From positions 620,001 to 684,000 of the forward strand of contig JANVFP010000021.1 of NCBI GenBank assembly GCA_027919835.1: a stretch of 64,000 nucleotides of DNA, in the 5' to 3' direction. The DNA is from Lentinula raphanica. Taxonomy: Eukaryota > Basidiomycota > Agaricomycetes > Agaricales > Omphalotaceae. The notes under the pieces were generated by a model. The model was not told the origin of the DNA, searched no databases, and saw only the letters and a list, made by a program, of their open reading frames with translations. This document shows, one piece after another, positions 46,823 through 58,123 of the stretch; the first letter of the stretch is position 1, and each line of letters starts with the position of its first letter. A program made the translations under genes and the position numbers.

Positions 46823-48987
46823 ATGGAGAAACGAACCGGATCCCCGTCACCAGAAGAAAGTGACGCGAAGAGGGCTAGAATGTCAGAAAATGCTACACCC
46901 GTAGACCCTGAAACTGCGCCAGGAAAACGAAACGAACTAGAGCCAATCACCTCAGGAGATATTGGCAATCTTCCCCCAGAAGGAGAGCCAGAGCCTCGAC
47001 CAGAGTCAGGCGGTCGCGTCAGAGTTCTCAAAGCCGACGCGGAGGATGATGACGGTGGCGACATATCTATGGCTGACGGTGCCGATGATGACAACGATTC
47101 TGGAGACGACAACGACGAGGAGGATCCAGCCCAGCTAGAGGCTACTCGGCAGCGTCTAGAAGAACAAGCAAGAAAGTATCTTGCTGCTCAGACTCACGAA
47201 GTCATCGTTCCCTCGTTTTCTGCTTGGTTCGACATGTCCAAAATACATCCAGTCGAAAGGCGTGCTCTGCCCGAATTTTTCAACTCGAGAAACAGATCCA
47301 AAACGCCAACGATATACAAGGATTACCGGGACTTCATGATTAACACCTATCGCCTGAGGCCCACCGAATACTTGACTCTCACTGCATGTCGGCGAAACCT
47401 AGCAGGAGACGTTTGTGCTATCATGCGGGTACATGCGTTTTTAGAACAGTGGGGACTCATAAATTATCAGGTACGTTATATACTTTCTTGTCAACTTCCG
47501 ATATTCAGACCTATACACAGGTCGATCCAGAAACTCGTCCGGCCACTCTAGCACCTCCCTTTACCGGTCATTTCCGTGTTATACTCGACACGCCTCGTGG
47601 ACTGCAGTCTTTGCATCCTGGAACACGTCCTTCTAATCCTGGTGCTGCTGCCGTGAACGGTGCTACTCCCTCTTCCCAACATGCTGATTCGTCTACCTCT
47701 GCCTCCCTGAAACTCCGAAATTCCATCTACCAAACCACCAACAAATCTGCTCGGGCAGTCTCCGCATCCGAAGCGACTACTCTTGCCAATGGCGTCAATG
47801 GCTCCAGCCGGACACAGGGTCTCTATACCTGCGACACCTGTGGTTCCGATTGTTCTGCAGTCAGATACCATCACTTGAAGGAGAAGAACTTCGAGATTTG
47901 TGCGCCCTGTTATCTGGAGGGCCGTTTCCCTTCCAACATGTTCAGCGGCGACTTTGTCAAACTCTCTAGTGCCGTAGTACATGGGAGCACCGACGATGAC
48001 TGGACAGATCAAGAAGTACTACTACTGCTCGAGGGTGTCGAAATGTACGACGATGACTGGAGTAAAGTACAAGAACACGTCGGGACGCGTTCCGCCCAGC
48101 AATGCATACAAAAATTCATTGCTCTCCCTATCGAGGATCCGTATCTGGACTCAGAAGGCTCTATGGGTGCTCTCCGCTTCGGCCGCGTACCCTTTGAGCA
48201 AGCTGATAATCCTGTGATGAGCGTCGTGGCTTTCCTAGCTGGCGTTGTAGCACCTAGCGTCGGGGCTGAAGCAGCCAAGACCGCGCTGCATGAACTCACC
48301 AAAGCCGACAAAGAAGAGCAGAAACCTAGCACCGATGCCGGCGAAGAAACGGAGAAGGCGGCGACAGCAACTGTTGCTACTGACGGAGGTGATTCTGAGA
48401 AGCAGGAGGACAAAATGGACGAAGACGATAAAGAGGGCGCATCGACGAATGGTCTGCCCTCAAATGACATGTCTGTAGATCCAACCACCACATCTGACTT
48501 ATCCGGCCCCTCTGCTTCCTCGCCTAAACATGGCGTTCCACATTCCAAGGTAGTCCGCGCAGCCCATCTCGCACTTAATGCTTCCGCCAAAGCTGCAGCG
48601 TCGCTCGCGTCCGCGGAGGACCAGCAAATAAAAGCCTCTCTCAACAAACTCATCCAACTTACGTTATCGAAACTAGAGCTTAAGATGACCCAATTCGAGG
48701 AGCTTGAGGGGATTCTGGAAGACGAGAGAAAGGGCTTGGAGAGTGCCCGGGTTGCGTTAGTGCAAGAAAGGCTTGGGATCAAGAGATCATTGGAATACGT
48801 CAGAGGGGAGATCGCCAAGTATCAAGCAATGGGGGTTCCTACTCCTCAGAACCTTGTGAATGCGGTAAACGGTGCCTCAATGGGCACCACGGGACAAGGA
48901 GCTCAACCAATCTCTGTCGATACATCAGCGCAGGCGGATGAAGGAATGGGACCGGTAAGTGACGGAAGCATGCTGCAACTCTCCTGA
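46823..48987 (+). CDS. rsc8: SWI3/RSC8-type chromatin-remodelling subunit
   Basis: Core scaffold of SWI/SNF-class remodellers (SMARCC family). Two exons, 46823-47470 and 47521-48987; 704 aa. An acidic N terminus precedes the SWIRM domain at about 120-225 ([27 protein letters not shown] split here: [33 protein letters not shown]). A ZZ-type zinc finger follows at about 315-350 ([14 protein letters not shown]), then a SANT domain at about 375-425 ([29 protein letters not shown]). The C terminus has the conserved amphipathic helix and coiled coil ([17 protein letters not shown]). The order SWIRM-ZZ-SANT-coil is typical of RSC8/SSR2. The ATG at 46823 follows a leader without other starts in frame of good context; the GTAAGT near 48957 could mark a further 3' intron. 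Confidence 0.94.
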
Positions 48988-49579
48988 TAAGATCCCGTCT
49001 TCTTCATACCCACTGTCATCCCCTTTTGCGAAAGCGTGTCGATATACTTATTACTTTCTGGTGTACAATCTGTCCGAGCAATGTTCATTATCTGCTTTCA
49101 ACCTCAGGTAGAACATCACGCGCTTTCTCTGAAGACTCTTGATTGGCAGCTCCGCGTTGAAGGCGGGGTCCCGTTCAGATTGCTCTCATTATCACAAGGT
49201 CAAACGACTGCAAGCATCGATAGGGAATTGATAACAACAAGGATAATAACTGATAACAACCACCAGGATAAACGGGTTTATTGTCAGACCAAGAAAAGTT
49301 CTAGAATGTCTGAAACGCGGTACTTGTTTTGTTCCAGCCTCCAAAGGTCTCCCAGTGCCTCTGAGAGCCTCCCTCAGATACTTTTTCAATCTAAGGCCAG
49401 GCCTCGATTCCTTCGACCTGAGCTTGAGGCTAGTGAGGGCTATGGTACTCTTTGAAATTGCAGTGTAATACACCAACCCGTAATCTGGGCCTTTGACCGA
49501 ACCCGGAAAGCACCGGAATAATATTGACGAATTTATTCCGTAACGGATGAGCCCCTCTTTGGGTGACCTAGACTTTGCC
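48988..49579. other. alcohol dehydrogenase upstream region
   Basis: About 590 bp; no gene. Contains the RSC8 3' flank and ADH promoter. Short frames on both strands lack support. Confidence 0.45.
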
Positions 49580-49587
49580 TATAAATA
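49580..49587 (+). promoter_or_regulatory. TATA box of the alcohol dehydrogenase gene
   Basis: TATAAATA, 60 bp before the ATG at 49648, followed by a CT-rich stretch typical of strong fungal promoters. Confidence 0.65.
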
Positions 49588-49647
49588 CCTTCCCCCTCCC
49601 TCCAATCCCTCTCTTCATCTTCACAGATTAAATCATCTACCTTCACA

Positions 49648-51027
49648 ATGGCCAGCTTCACCATCCCAAAGACTCAAACCGCAGCCGTCGTAGACCACAG
49701 CGGCGCAAACATCAGGATCGATAATCAGTTCCCCGTAAAATCTCAAGAGGAGCTTCTTCCCGGAGAATGCCTCGTCAAGCTCGACTGCTCTGGTACTGTT
49801 TTTGTCTATCTAATCGTTTGTTTTCGATCTCTCATATCTAATCGTATCTTCGTTTAGGTGCTTGCCATACTGATCTGCATGCAGCTCTCGGTGATTGGCC
49901 TCTACCTGCTAAAACGCCTCTCATCGGAGGCCACGAAGGTGTCGGCATCGTCGTCGCCATCGGAAATAACACTGCCAATTCTCCAGTCAAACTTGGTGAT
50001 CGTGTTGGTATCAAGTGGCTAGCTAACTCGTACGTATCATCGCGTTGAACATCTTGATATTCATCTTTAAGCTGATTACTCAAAATTGTAGGTGTCTCAA
50101 CTGCGAAGACTGCAGGAAGGGCCGAGAACAGAGTGGGTGTCTAACTTGTCAATAAGCTCAACAACTTTTCTAACTTCCTTCGCCTTGTTTGATCAGATTG
50201 CCCGGAAGCTAAACTCAGTGGTTTCACTGTTGACGGTACCTTCCAGGAATACGTCGTTTCTTTCGTGAACCACGTCACCCCCATTCCCGATAACATCCCC
50301 AGTGATGAGGCTGCCTCAATCTTATGTGCAGTGAGTAGAGATCTTACTGCCTTCGTCAATACTTGCTGACGACCTACATGGTAGGGTGTCACTGTATACC
50401 GCGCGATCAAATACAGTCAGACTGTTCCCGGTGACTGGATTGTCCTTCCAGGTGCTGGAGGAGGCCTTGGACATCTCGGTATGCTTGTTTGATTTTATAT
50501 CTATGTCCAATTTAGTTTTAATTAATCATCATGCAGCTGTCCAGTACGCTCGCGTTCGTGGTCTTCGTGTCATCGCCGTTGACACGGGCGACGCCAAAAA
50601 AGAGCTTTGCCTCAAACTAGGTGCCGAAAAATGGATCGATTTCATGGAATGCAAAGATATTGTTGCCGAAATCAAATCGATCACTGGCAGCGGTGCCCAC
50701 TCTGCCGTAGTCACGTCCGCCAATGGTGCAGGCTACAGACAAGCCGTCGATTACCTTCGCCCCGGAGGTACTCTCATGGCAGTCGGTTTGCCCGGAAAGG
50801 CTACCTTGGAAGCTTCGATCTGGTGGACGGTGTTCAAGAGCATCAGTATCCTTGGTTCCTATGTGGGGAACAGACAGGATGCTGTGGAAGCTATTGACAT
50901 CGCTGCTCGTGGACAAGTCAAGGTTCACTTTGTGTGCAGGCCTCTGAAGGACCTCGAGGACGTCTATGAAGGCATGAAGGCAGGGAAGATCGCAGGACGT
51001 ATCATTCTGGATATGTCCCAGAAGTAA
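49648..51027 (+). CDS. adh1: zinc-dependent alcohol dehydrogenase
   Basis: Medium-chain NAD-linked enzyme interconverting primary alcohols and aldehydes in the cytosol. Six exons: 49648-49792, 49858-50029, 50092-50132, 50197-50330, 50385-50478, 50537-51027; 358 aa, close to yeast Adh1. Catalytic zinc ligands C51 and H74 (CHTDLHA, GGHEGVG) with E75; structural zinc C107, C110, C113 and C121; coenzyme loop [10 protein letters not shown] at 187-196 and the NAD-selecting acid in VIAVDTG. Introns break the gene in six pieces, so single ORFs cover only parts. The TATA box and pyrimidine tract suggest high or inducible expression. Ethanol is the likely substrate but the range cannot be read from sequence. 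Confidence 0.96.
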
Positions 51028-51306
51028 GCGTCTTCCACGGACTATCTCAAGTTTCTCTATTCCTTCACTTGGCCGTAGGATGAACAACTGTAAAATTAAA
51101 TGTACTACTCACCCTACGTTATAATCCTTAGCCATTATCGATAAAACAAGTGTATATCATCCACAACTCCAATCAAGCATTTATTTTCTAAGAGAAACGT
51201 GCGATTCATGCAAACAACGTTCGTTCTAATGGTCCTGGTCCGTATGAAGGGGTAATGCTTCGGAAGAATAGATTCTCCTAACCCATGTGAGGAGGAAATG
51301 GTAGAA

Positions 51307-54030
51307 TCAAAGAGAGACGCCAATATCTTCAGCCTTGGTGCTAATCTCGTCTCTCAACATGGCTACCCGGCTGTCCAGTCGACTAGACAAGTCGACAGAA
51401 TTCGGAGCCAAGGCCATTGCAGCGTCGAGCTTGGCACGAGCAGATTTCAAGGCGGACTGCCATCTCTTCTTGAAGTCTGCCGACATTTCTAAACTCGCCG
51501 CCTTTTCTTTCTCCTTCTTCTCTTCGACTTCGACCTCCTTCAGATCCAACACCGCGAGCTCGAACATAGCCAGTCCACCGATCCAGGTGCTGACTCTGAT
51601 TGAAGTCTGTAAGGCGTGCGCTGCGTTGAGTAGTTCGCGCGAAGCACGAAGGCACGCAGGGGCATTTCCTTCATAACGAGTGAGATCCTCTGGGAAAGAC
51701 TGAGATGAAGAGCTTTGATCGGATGCTGGTGCCGAAATCGATGGCTCGACGTATGAAGAAGACGAAGACGCCGGTTCTGTCGAAGGTGGACTACGATTCA
51801 ATCTGAGCCCCACACAGCCAATCGAACGATGGGTGATTCCAAGTAACAAGAAACGGAGAGCCAGTTCATCTGGTGTATCCAAGTCTGGCAAGGTTGAAGA
51901 CTGCTCCGACTTGGTATTCGAATGGGACATGTAAGGGCTGTCTATTCCCACTGGAGGTGAAAGAGCTGACCACTCTTTGATATGCGCCTCTGCTATTGAC
52001 GGGGAAATTCGACTGTGGGTATTCCAGACTGTAGGAATGGATTCAGTATGTGTTCCGTCTAGCAGAACTACCAAGGGACTTACAGATACCCAGTTCTTCA
52101 GCTGGACTGATCCGGATGCATTGTGCAAACTTTGTCTCGTCTCCTCCCCGCCGTTTCTGCTTCTCTTTGTAGAAAATCACTGACGAAATGAGAGTCAGCA
52201 TTACAGCACTACAGATTTGTATTCAAACGTACGTTTCTTTTTGATCAAAACCTCCGTTGGTAAATCTTTGCCTCCCATTTTCCGTTTGTCCACTAGATTA
52301 GGGATAGTGTCTAAAAGTTCTTGAGCCTTGTTCAAGTATTTCTCCTTCTCTTCAGGTGACACTCCATCTGAAAGAGCCAACGACAGATGGCAGCCGGCGG
52401 CTATGAAGTAGTACGTCCCATGGGACCAGCTGTTGAGTTCTGTTAACTTGATGAACGCCTCTGCACTCTCGGCGTATTGTCTTTGAGAGAGGTAGATCCA
52501 TGCGAGCTCGAACATCAACTAAAGCGAGTATCACAAGGATGAACATCGAACTCAGCCATATGCCTCTGCTCAGAGGACTCACCAAAGTATCTGCCTGCTT
52601 GAACCCTTCACCGTGTTCATTCTCTGCATCCTTCTTCGTTTCTTCCAGCCCAGATTTGAGTACGCGTATAGCGCTTTCTGGATCATAGGTCATACGAAGA
52701 ATTTTGGCCTACTGATAGGATGAAGCATCGTTAGTGGTAAGGTGGGGAGAAACATACTCTATTCAGTATCCACAACGCGCCTTTGGGATAGCGCGCCTCA
52801 ATGCCACTCACAACATTCTCATATTCGCGGAGGATGCGAGCCTCATCAGCTTGATATCCAGAGACAAGCAAAACGACTCCATGATAAGTCATCAGCACTA
52901 GCCTGATATCGAAGATGTTCAGCGCTATTTCATGAAGAGACTAAACGGAGGTACCCTGCAAAGACGCCATGTACTTCACCTTCGGCTGCATAGCTTGCGC
53001 TCACGGAAAGCGCTTCAAGAGCAAGCCGACGAGAATGTGCAAACCCAAAGAGTCCAGCTACAGATCTGGTCACACCTAATGAAAATGGAGGACCACTGAG
53101 ATTAGTGAAACACTCACTGGACCCTCTTCGGCAACAACGAGAACACGAGGTTGAATAATCCAAAACCTGTCGGAATATCGGTTGATGGTAATTTGCGTTA
53201 TAATAGTAGCAGAACATACCGAATGCAGTTCCTGCAATGATGAGATTCTTCAAATTTTGTATCTCTTCGGTATTTCCGGTTTCGTTTGCACCATCCGGAG
53301 TAGACGGCAAGCGGGATGATGATGATGATGACGAGGAGGAAGAGACTGATGAAGATGACCCAGAGGCCCATCTACTTGCTAGGCCGAAGAATGAAGAAGA
53401 GGATTGCTTGGTAGGTGGGCGTATGGGTGGCGTCTTGGAGATTGTGCTGGATGTCGGTGGTTGAAGAGATAGATTTGAAGATGATGTCTTTGGCGTAATA
53501 GCAGGTGAGTCTGCAGGCGAGGGCGTAACGGAGGGTGTCCAAGAGAAGGGTGTGAGTGGAGGGGTGATGTGACTGTCGAGACCATTGGGGAATACTGTCT
53601 TATACAGCTTGCTGAACTTTCCGTGTGCGGAGTTCATAGCATAGATACACTGCAGGTAACCCATATAGGACTCGTTGAGTGCGTGGCTAATGCCAAGAAG
53701 CACGACTGTGTCTGCATTAGCTATCTCATATTCGAGACCAGGAGGAAAAGCAGCTGATGCTTTCGTTTTAGACTTGGCGGCTGCCTTGAGCGCTGACCTT
53801 GAGCCAGCCTCTGCTAGAGCAAGAAGGCGAGTAGCTTCGGTCATCTTGTTTGTTTCTAGTCCCAAGGATGCTTCCAGGAAACAGAGACAACCGGCACCGA
53901 CGAGATGAAATGGATCATTTTCTGAAGCGAATACTTTCTTTGCTGAGGAGATCTCGTTGGCAAAGAGATGGTCGAATCCACGCGAGGCCGATGCGAGTTG
54001 GATAGCAGCTATATGTGGAGAATATGACAT
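51307..54030 (-). CDS. iml2: IML2/TTC39-family TPR protein
   Basis: Family linked to mitochondrial outer membrane and lipid-droplet-dependent clearance of inclusion bodies in yeast. Eight minus-strand exons: 54030-53220, 53166-53118, 53065-52955, 52902-52758, 52708-52583, 52518-52233, 52179-52084, 52028-51307; 781 aa (yeast Iml2 731). The N-terminal domain ([32 protein letters not shown]) is followed by a Ser/Pro-rich insert with a poly-Ser run, then [12 protein letters not shown] and the helical TPR-like repeats ([49 protein letters not shown]). The conserved end is [14 protein letters not shown]. Exons 2 and 7 are below 100 nt. Convergent with ADH. Confidence 0.9.
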
Positions 54031-54426
54031 GCTGGTGTAGTCAACTTGAAGCTGTATTGATAAGACGGTTGCGTTGTAATAGTCTACAGCACTTCAGCGG
54101 CAATGACTTCTTGTCCAGGTGATGAGATATAGCGCTGTGAAAGCTCTGCGTCCTCAAGGATGTGTGTATGGTGGAAGTGGTAGTAGAGGACCAGAGAAAT
54201 ATTTCAATTTGCGGCTGCCAGTGTTTCCATTCAGCGGCGCGTCATAATCAGACTGTCATAGGGGCTGACTGTGACAGATTGAGCCTACGCCAGTCACGTG
54301 ATGCTCTCCCACGAAAAGTCGCGCACGTTGCTCAAATACTTACTATGCCATATTCATCGTGTCACTCTAATCCTCTGGAAGGTTCTTATACAGCCACGCT
54401 CGGACGCAGAGCTGCTTTCTCGCTCC
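54031..54426. other. divergent promoter between IML2 and GPC1
   Basis: About 400 bp, no gene; an ATG at 54298 upstream of GPC1 is in another frame context and not favoured. Confidence 0.45.
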
Positions 54427-56189
54427 ATGGCCACCTCAAACGCTCCTGTACTCGGCGAAGAGAACAGGAAGAACTACTTCTTTAGCCCTATTAGACGCGA
54501 CGATATGGTTGACGACAGTAGTGCATTCACGCTACTAGGTGTGCACCATGTTGCTCATATACCTCTCACTTTCTAATCCGGTCTTCAGATACCCTAGAGA
54601 CCTACCTTGACTCACATGTGGACCTCTTCCAACGCCAACTCCAGCGCCACTCTGACAGACTGAGAACAAAGGCGGAGGATATTTTGAAGATGCGCGAATT
54701 TTCCTCCGCCGGGGACAATGTAGTTGGGAATCTGGAAAGAGAACTCAGGGCCTTCAAACTGAAGGTAGGTGAACATGCCGCCGCCGCCGCTCAGCTTTGA
54801 AAAACTCTAGCTCACTTCACAACAAGGTTTACTCTCGTACGACAAAACTGGCCAGCACATGGCAATCTGCAAAGGTCATACGAACTCGCGAAAAGATTTC
54901 CTTCTTCTTTGGTGTCATGTCTCTACTATTATCTGCTCTGCTATTTGGCTTAGCTCCTCAGTGAGTCGATGATCATGTTGATTCTTGATCCATTTCGAAA
55001 GCTAAACACATTCCAGATGGGTGCACATATCTTACACCGTACAAGCCCTTTACCTCCTTCCCCTTCGCGTCTACCTTTACAAGAAACGCGCATGGCATTA
55101 TTTCTGTTCGATCTCTGCTACTACGTTAATATTCTCAACTTCATATATATTTGGCTATTGCCTCATTCACCCGCATTGTTCATCGCGTGCTACTGCTTGA
55201 ATCACGGAAGCCTTGCGAGTGCAGTTATCACTTGGAGGAATAGTCTGGTGTTCCATGACCTAGATAAGGTCACCAGTCTTTTTATTCATATATATCCGCC
55301 TTTTTGCTTCACCGTCATCAGGTCAGGACAATTCGTTCATCATCTTCCTCTACTGACTTGGAGTTTAATGTATCTTGCAGACATTATTATCCCAATGCTG
55401 AGGAGCGATTTCCAGCACTGCCTGAAATACAACATCTAAATCCCTGGCGTGCTCTGTTACTGAGTGCAGGAATCTGTAGGTGTATATCATCTGTGGATAA
55501 CCTTGTCATTCGCTCACCCGAACCTCAAGACTCAATCTGGCAATTGCTCTACTGGAAAGTATGTACATTCTTTAAACCCTTGCCCTCTTTCCTAAAGTTA
55601 ATCTACACCTCCAGTTTGTGTTTGTCGACCGCAGAGAGAAAATCGAATCCGGACAGCGTACCAGCTCCGTCTCCTGGCTTCTCAATTCAAAAAGCAGTTT
55701 GATTGGGAAAGCCCTTAGCAAGATATCTCCTGAAGGACGTATACCCTCATTCATGTTTGGTCAACTGAGTACGTCCATGCCATTTGTCAGACAAACGCGA
55801 TGTTTCCTAACAATCGTTCATAGTCTATAGCATTGTAACAGAGCTCCCTGCCGTATTCATACTATACGACTCCCCTTTCTGGAGCGGCACATTTCTCATT
55901 GCTATATTCTCGGTGAGTGTTTGGAATGGCGGAGGTTTCTATATCGAGGTGTTCGGCAGAAAGTAAGTCGTAGTCCCTATGCCGTCCTCAACTCTAACTT
56001 GCAAATTGCTGACAACAATATCAAAGATTCGAACGTGAGCTTGAAGCACTTCGAAAGGAACTTGCGGAAAGCGCGGCGCAAACGAGTCCTCCCTTAAATG
56101 GTACAACTACTTTTACAGAAGGCGTCCTGTCGTCGGAATCACTGACGTCTTCGGATGGCGAGTCAGCGAAGGCGAAGAAAGAGCTATGA
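54427..56189 (+). CDS. gpc1: glycerophosphocholine acyltransferase GPC1, with apparent frameshift
   Basis: ER membrane enzyme that acylates glycerophosphocholine to lyso-PC (yeast Gpc1, 432 aa; former DUF2838). Nine exons: 54427-54538, 54589-54764, 54827-54960, 55017-55321, 55381-55475, 55530-55558, 55615-55768, 55824-55962, 56027-56189. These sum to 1307 nt, one short of a clean frame. Family segments run WVHISYTVQALYLLPLRVY and KKRAWHYF in one frame, then LFDLCYYVNILNFIY in the next, so one base is missing near 55101-55104. After it, HYYPNAEERFPALPEIQHLN, LLYWKFVFVDRREKI and WNGGGFYIEVFGRKFERELE continue properly. With that base the length would be 435 aa. Sequencing error or a true lesion cannot be told apart here. 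Confidence 0.88.
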
Positions 56190-57131
56190 TTCAACGAAGA
56201 TTGTCTGCTTATAAACGATCTCTGATAGTACTAGTATTCTATTCGATACTGCATAATTCACAATACTTTACACTAGATATACATGGAGTCCGTTATACAT
56301 ACTATTAGAATATGAGTGTTCAGTCGAGGGACTTTCAAAGAGCGTAATACACCATGCTCACGCACAATGTTTTCGCGAGTGAAGCTCTTTCGTGCAATTG
56401 AGGTACAAGTCTGTATAGAGCCTTATCCAGGAGCCTTCAGGCGGCCAAGTACCAGCGCCTACTGCGGCTGAGTTGAAAAGAACCATTACGTCACGCGTTC
56501 CTCTTTTTCCAGCGCCATGTTGAAACCATGTTGATTGCTTCTTCAACTCAAAGTTTGAACAATTCTTTGTTTTCACTACCATTTGCGCAGCTGCTTCAAC
56601 CATGGGAGATGTAAGCATGGGACTTGCCTATTTGTGTGGTGGTTGCTGTTAGTATCATGCTCTAGCCTACAATTCGTTGAAACCAAGCCTGCTCGGTTAT
56701 GTTACAGGCTGTTTCAAGGATACAGATCCCGGTCCAGAAGGCTCCCAAATCTCTCGTACGAACAAACACCCGAAAGAGAACGATATCAAAAGGGAGTTCA
56801 TGAAGAGAGATTATCGCAGGGACAAAGATGGTCGATTTAATCGTGCTGGTTTCGAGCAACCAGCAGAACAAACGGCTATGATGGAGATTCCAAATACGAA
56901 AACTCAGGAAGGATAGCCACTCCCAGGGATGGTTTTAACATATGAACCCAATTTGTTACGGTTAAGCATAGGTGAGTGACAAAATTAAAGGTCAAGCTGG
57001 TTACAAAGCTGGACACGCAGATTCTGGACTGGGAACGACAGCGATAATATCGTACAAGATAGACTATACATAGAGAACGAATTCAAAACAAAACGTATAG
57101 GTAGGTTTTTTCGAGCGATGTTAGAAGTAAA
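56190..57131. other. intergenic, only doubtful small ORFs
   Basis: About 940 bp. An open frame at 56677-56916 is hydrophilic and charged but has no supported start or intron set; a 34-codon spliced alternative from 56602 was also considered. Nothing is called. Confidence 0.4.
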
Positions 57132-58123
57132 TCAGGCTAACACCTTAAAGTCACCAGCCGCCGCACTAGAAAGGAATGAGTGAAAAGGGAAAACCTTCGA
57201 TGCGTGAAACTTACACGGAAGCTTGCATGTTGCTAATCGTCAGTCGATACGTTCCAAACTTGATGCTGTCGCGACAAATTAAGATCGGATAACGAGGACG
57301 AAGGCGAAGTACTCACGAAGCATTCCCGCCCATCTTCCCCGTCGCGCTATAACTCAACAGTACCTTTGAGGTAGCACTGTCGGTGATGACATATTTGATA
57401 CTTCCGCTGGAACCGTATTTCACAGTGACATCGTGGATGGTGGTTTTGCCAGTGAAAGCGCTGAGTGAGATGCTGGGGCATCCCGTTTGCGAGCAATCCC
57501 GATAGTTGTCCTTGATTGCGATTGCTCCATTGATGGCGTCTAATGTGATGATAGGTCCTCCATCGTCTCGAGAGAAGAGTTGCATGAGATGGAAGAAGTG
57601 GTTGCTCGTTCCTACTGGTGGCTGGAGGCTATGATGTGAACGGTGAGCGACATGAGTAAACTCAATTCGGAAATGAAATACTAACAAGAAACTCCATCTG
57701 TATCTGTGTGTTGTCCCGGCAGCAGCACTTGGCGTCAGAAACTCGGTTCGTTGACGCGGGGAGGATGAACTGTAATCCTCCAAATTTTTCGTGGGGTCGC
57801 TCGAGAGCGTGAATTGATAGCAGTCAGAAATGGTGACTCCGCTCAGATTGCAACCGTGGTACAAAGGACCTAGGAGCCGGCCGCCGGTATGTGAGTTCGT
57901 CGTCTTTCATGTTTGGAACCGAAAACAGCTCACCGCTAGCTTGCCAGGACAGACTACTGCTGACTGTGCCATAGGTTATCGAAGAACCGCTAGCAAGTTG
58001 TGTATGAGAGCTGCGAGGCTCTAAGTTTTGGTTTGAGGATGTGGATTCAACGGCCGCGCAAGCAACGGGCTGGGCAATGGAAGCAAGCAGTGGGCAGCAG
58101 AGTAGGAAGAACGTCAATGTCAT
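57132..58123 (-). CDS. secreted beta-jelly-roll protein, possibly PL20-like lyase
   Basis: Five minus-strand exons, 58123-57934, 57869-57686, 57628-57317, 57265-57215 and 57165-57132; 256 aa. The signal peptide MTLTFFLLCCPLLASIAQPVACA opens the protein (shown here in parts: MTLTFFLLCCPLLA). Motifs SSSPRQRTEFL, HRYRWSFFLQPP, FFHLMQLFSRDDGGP and YSATGKMGGNAS, then FGTYRLTISNMQ, fit the concanavalin-like jelly roll of fungal glucuronan lyases and relatives, with the RTE and HLMQ strands in the usual order. Four Cys (C in GCNL, DCYQ, DCSQ, TGC) may pair. Enzyme activity is an inference; the family in basidiomycetes is mostly uncharacterised. The last exon has only 34 nt and ends GDFKVLA. Confidence 0.65.

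Noticed and set aside
48009..48818. 269-codon minus-strand frame
   Set aside because: Antisense of the RSC8 coding exon, which has SANT and ZZ motifs on the plus strand.
48950..49130. Extra 3' intron and exon of RSC8 (GTAAGT at 48956, AG near 49108)
   Set aside because: The intron would be about 150 nt, longer than neighbours, and the added residues do not resemble the family; kept only as a possibility.
56602..56916. Small gene with exons from ATG 56602 to 56916
   Set aside because: The frame-preserving intron would be only 24 nt; other splices give a very short product without conserved features.
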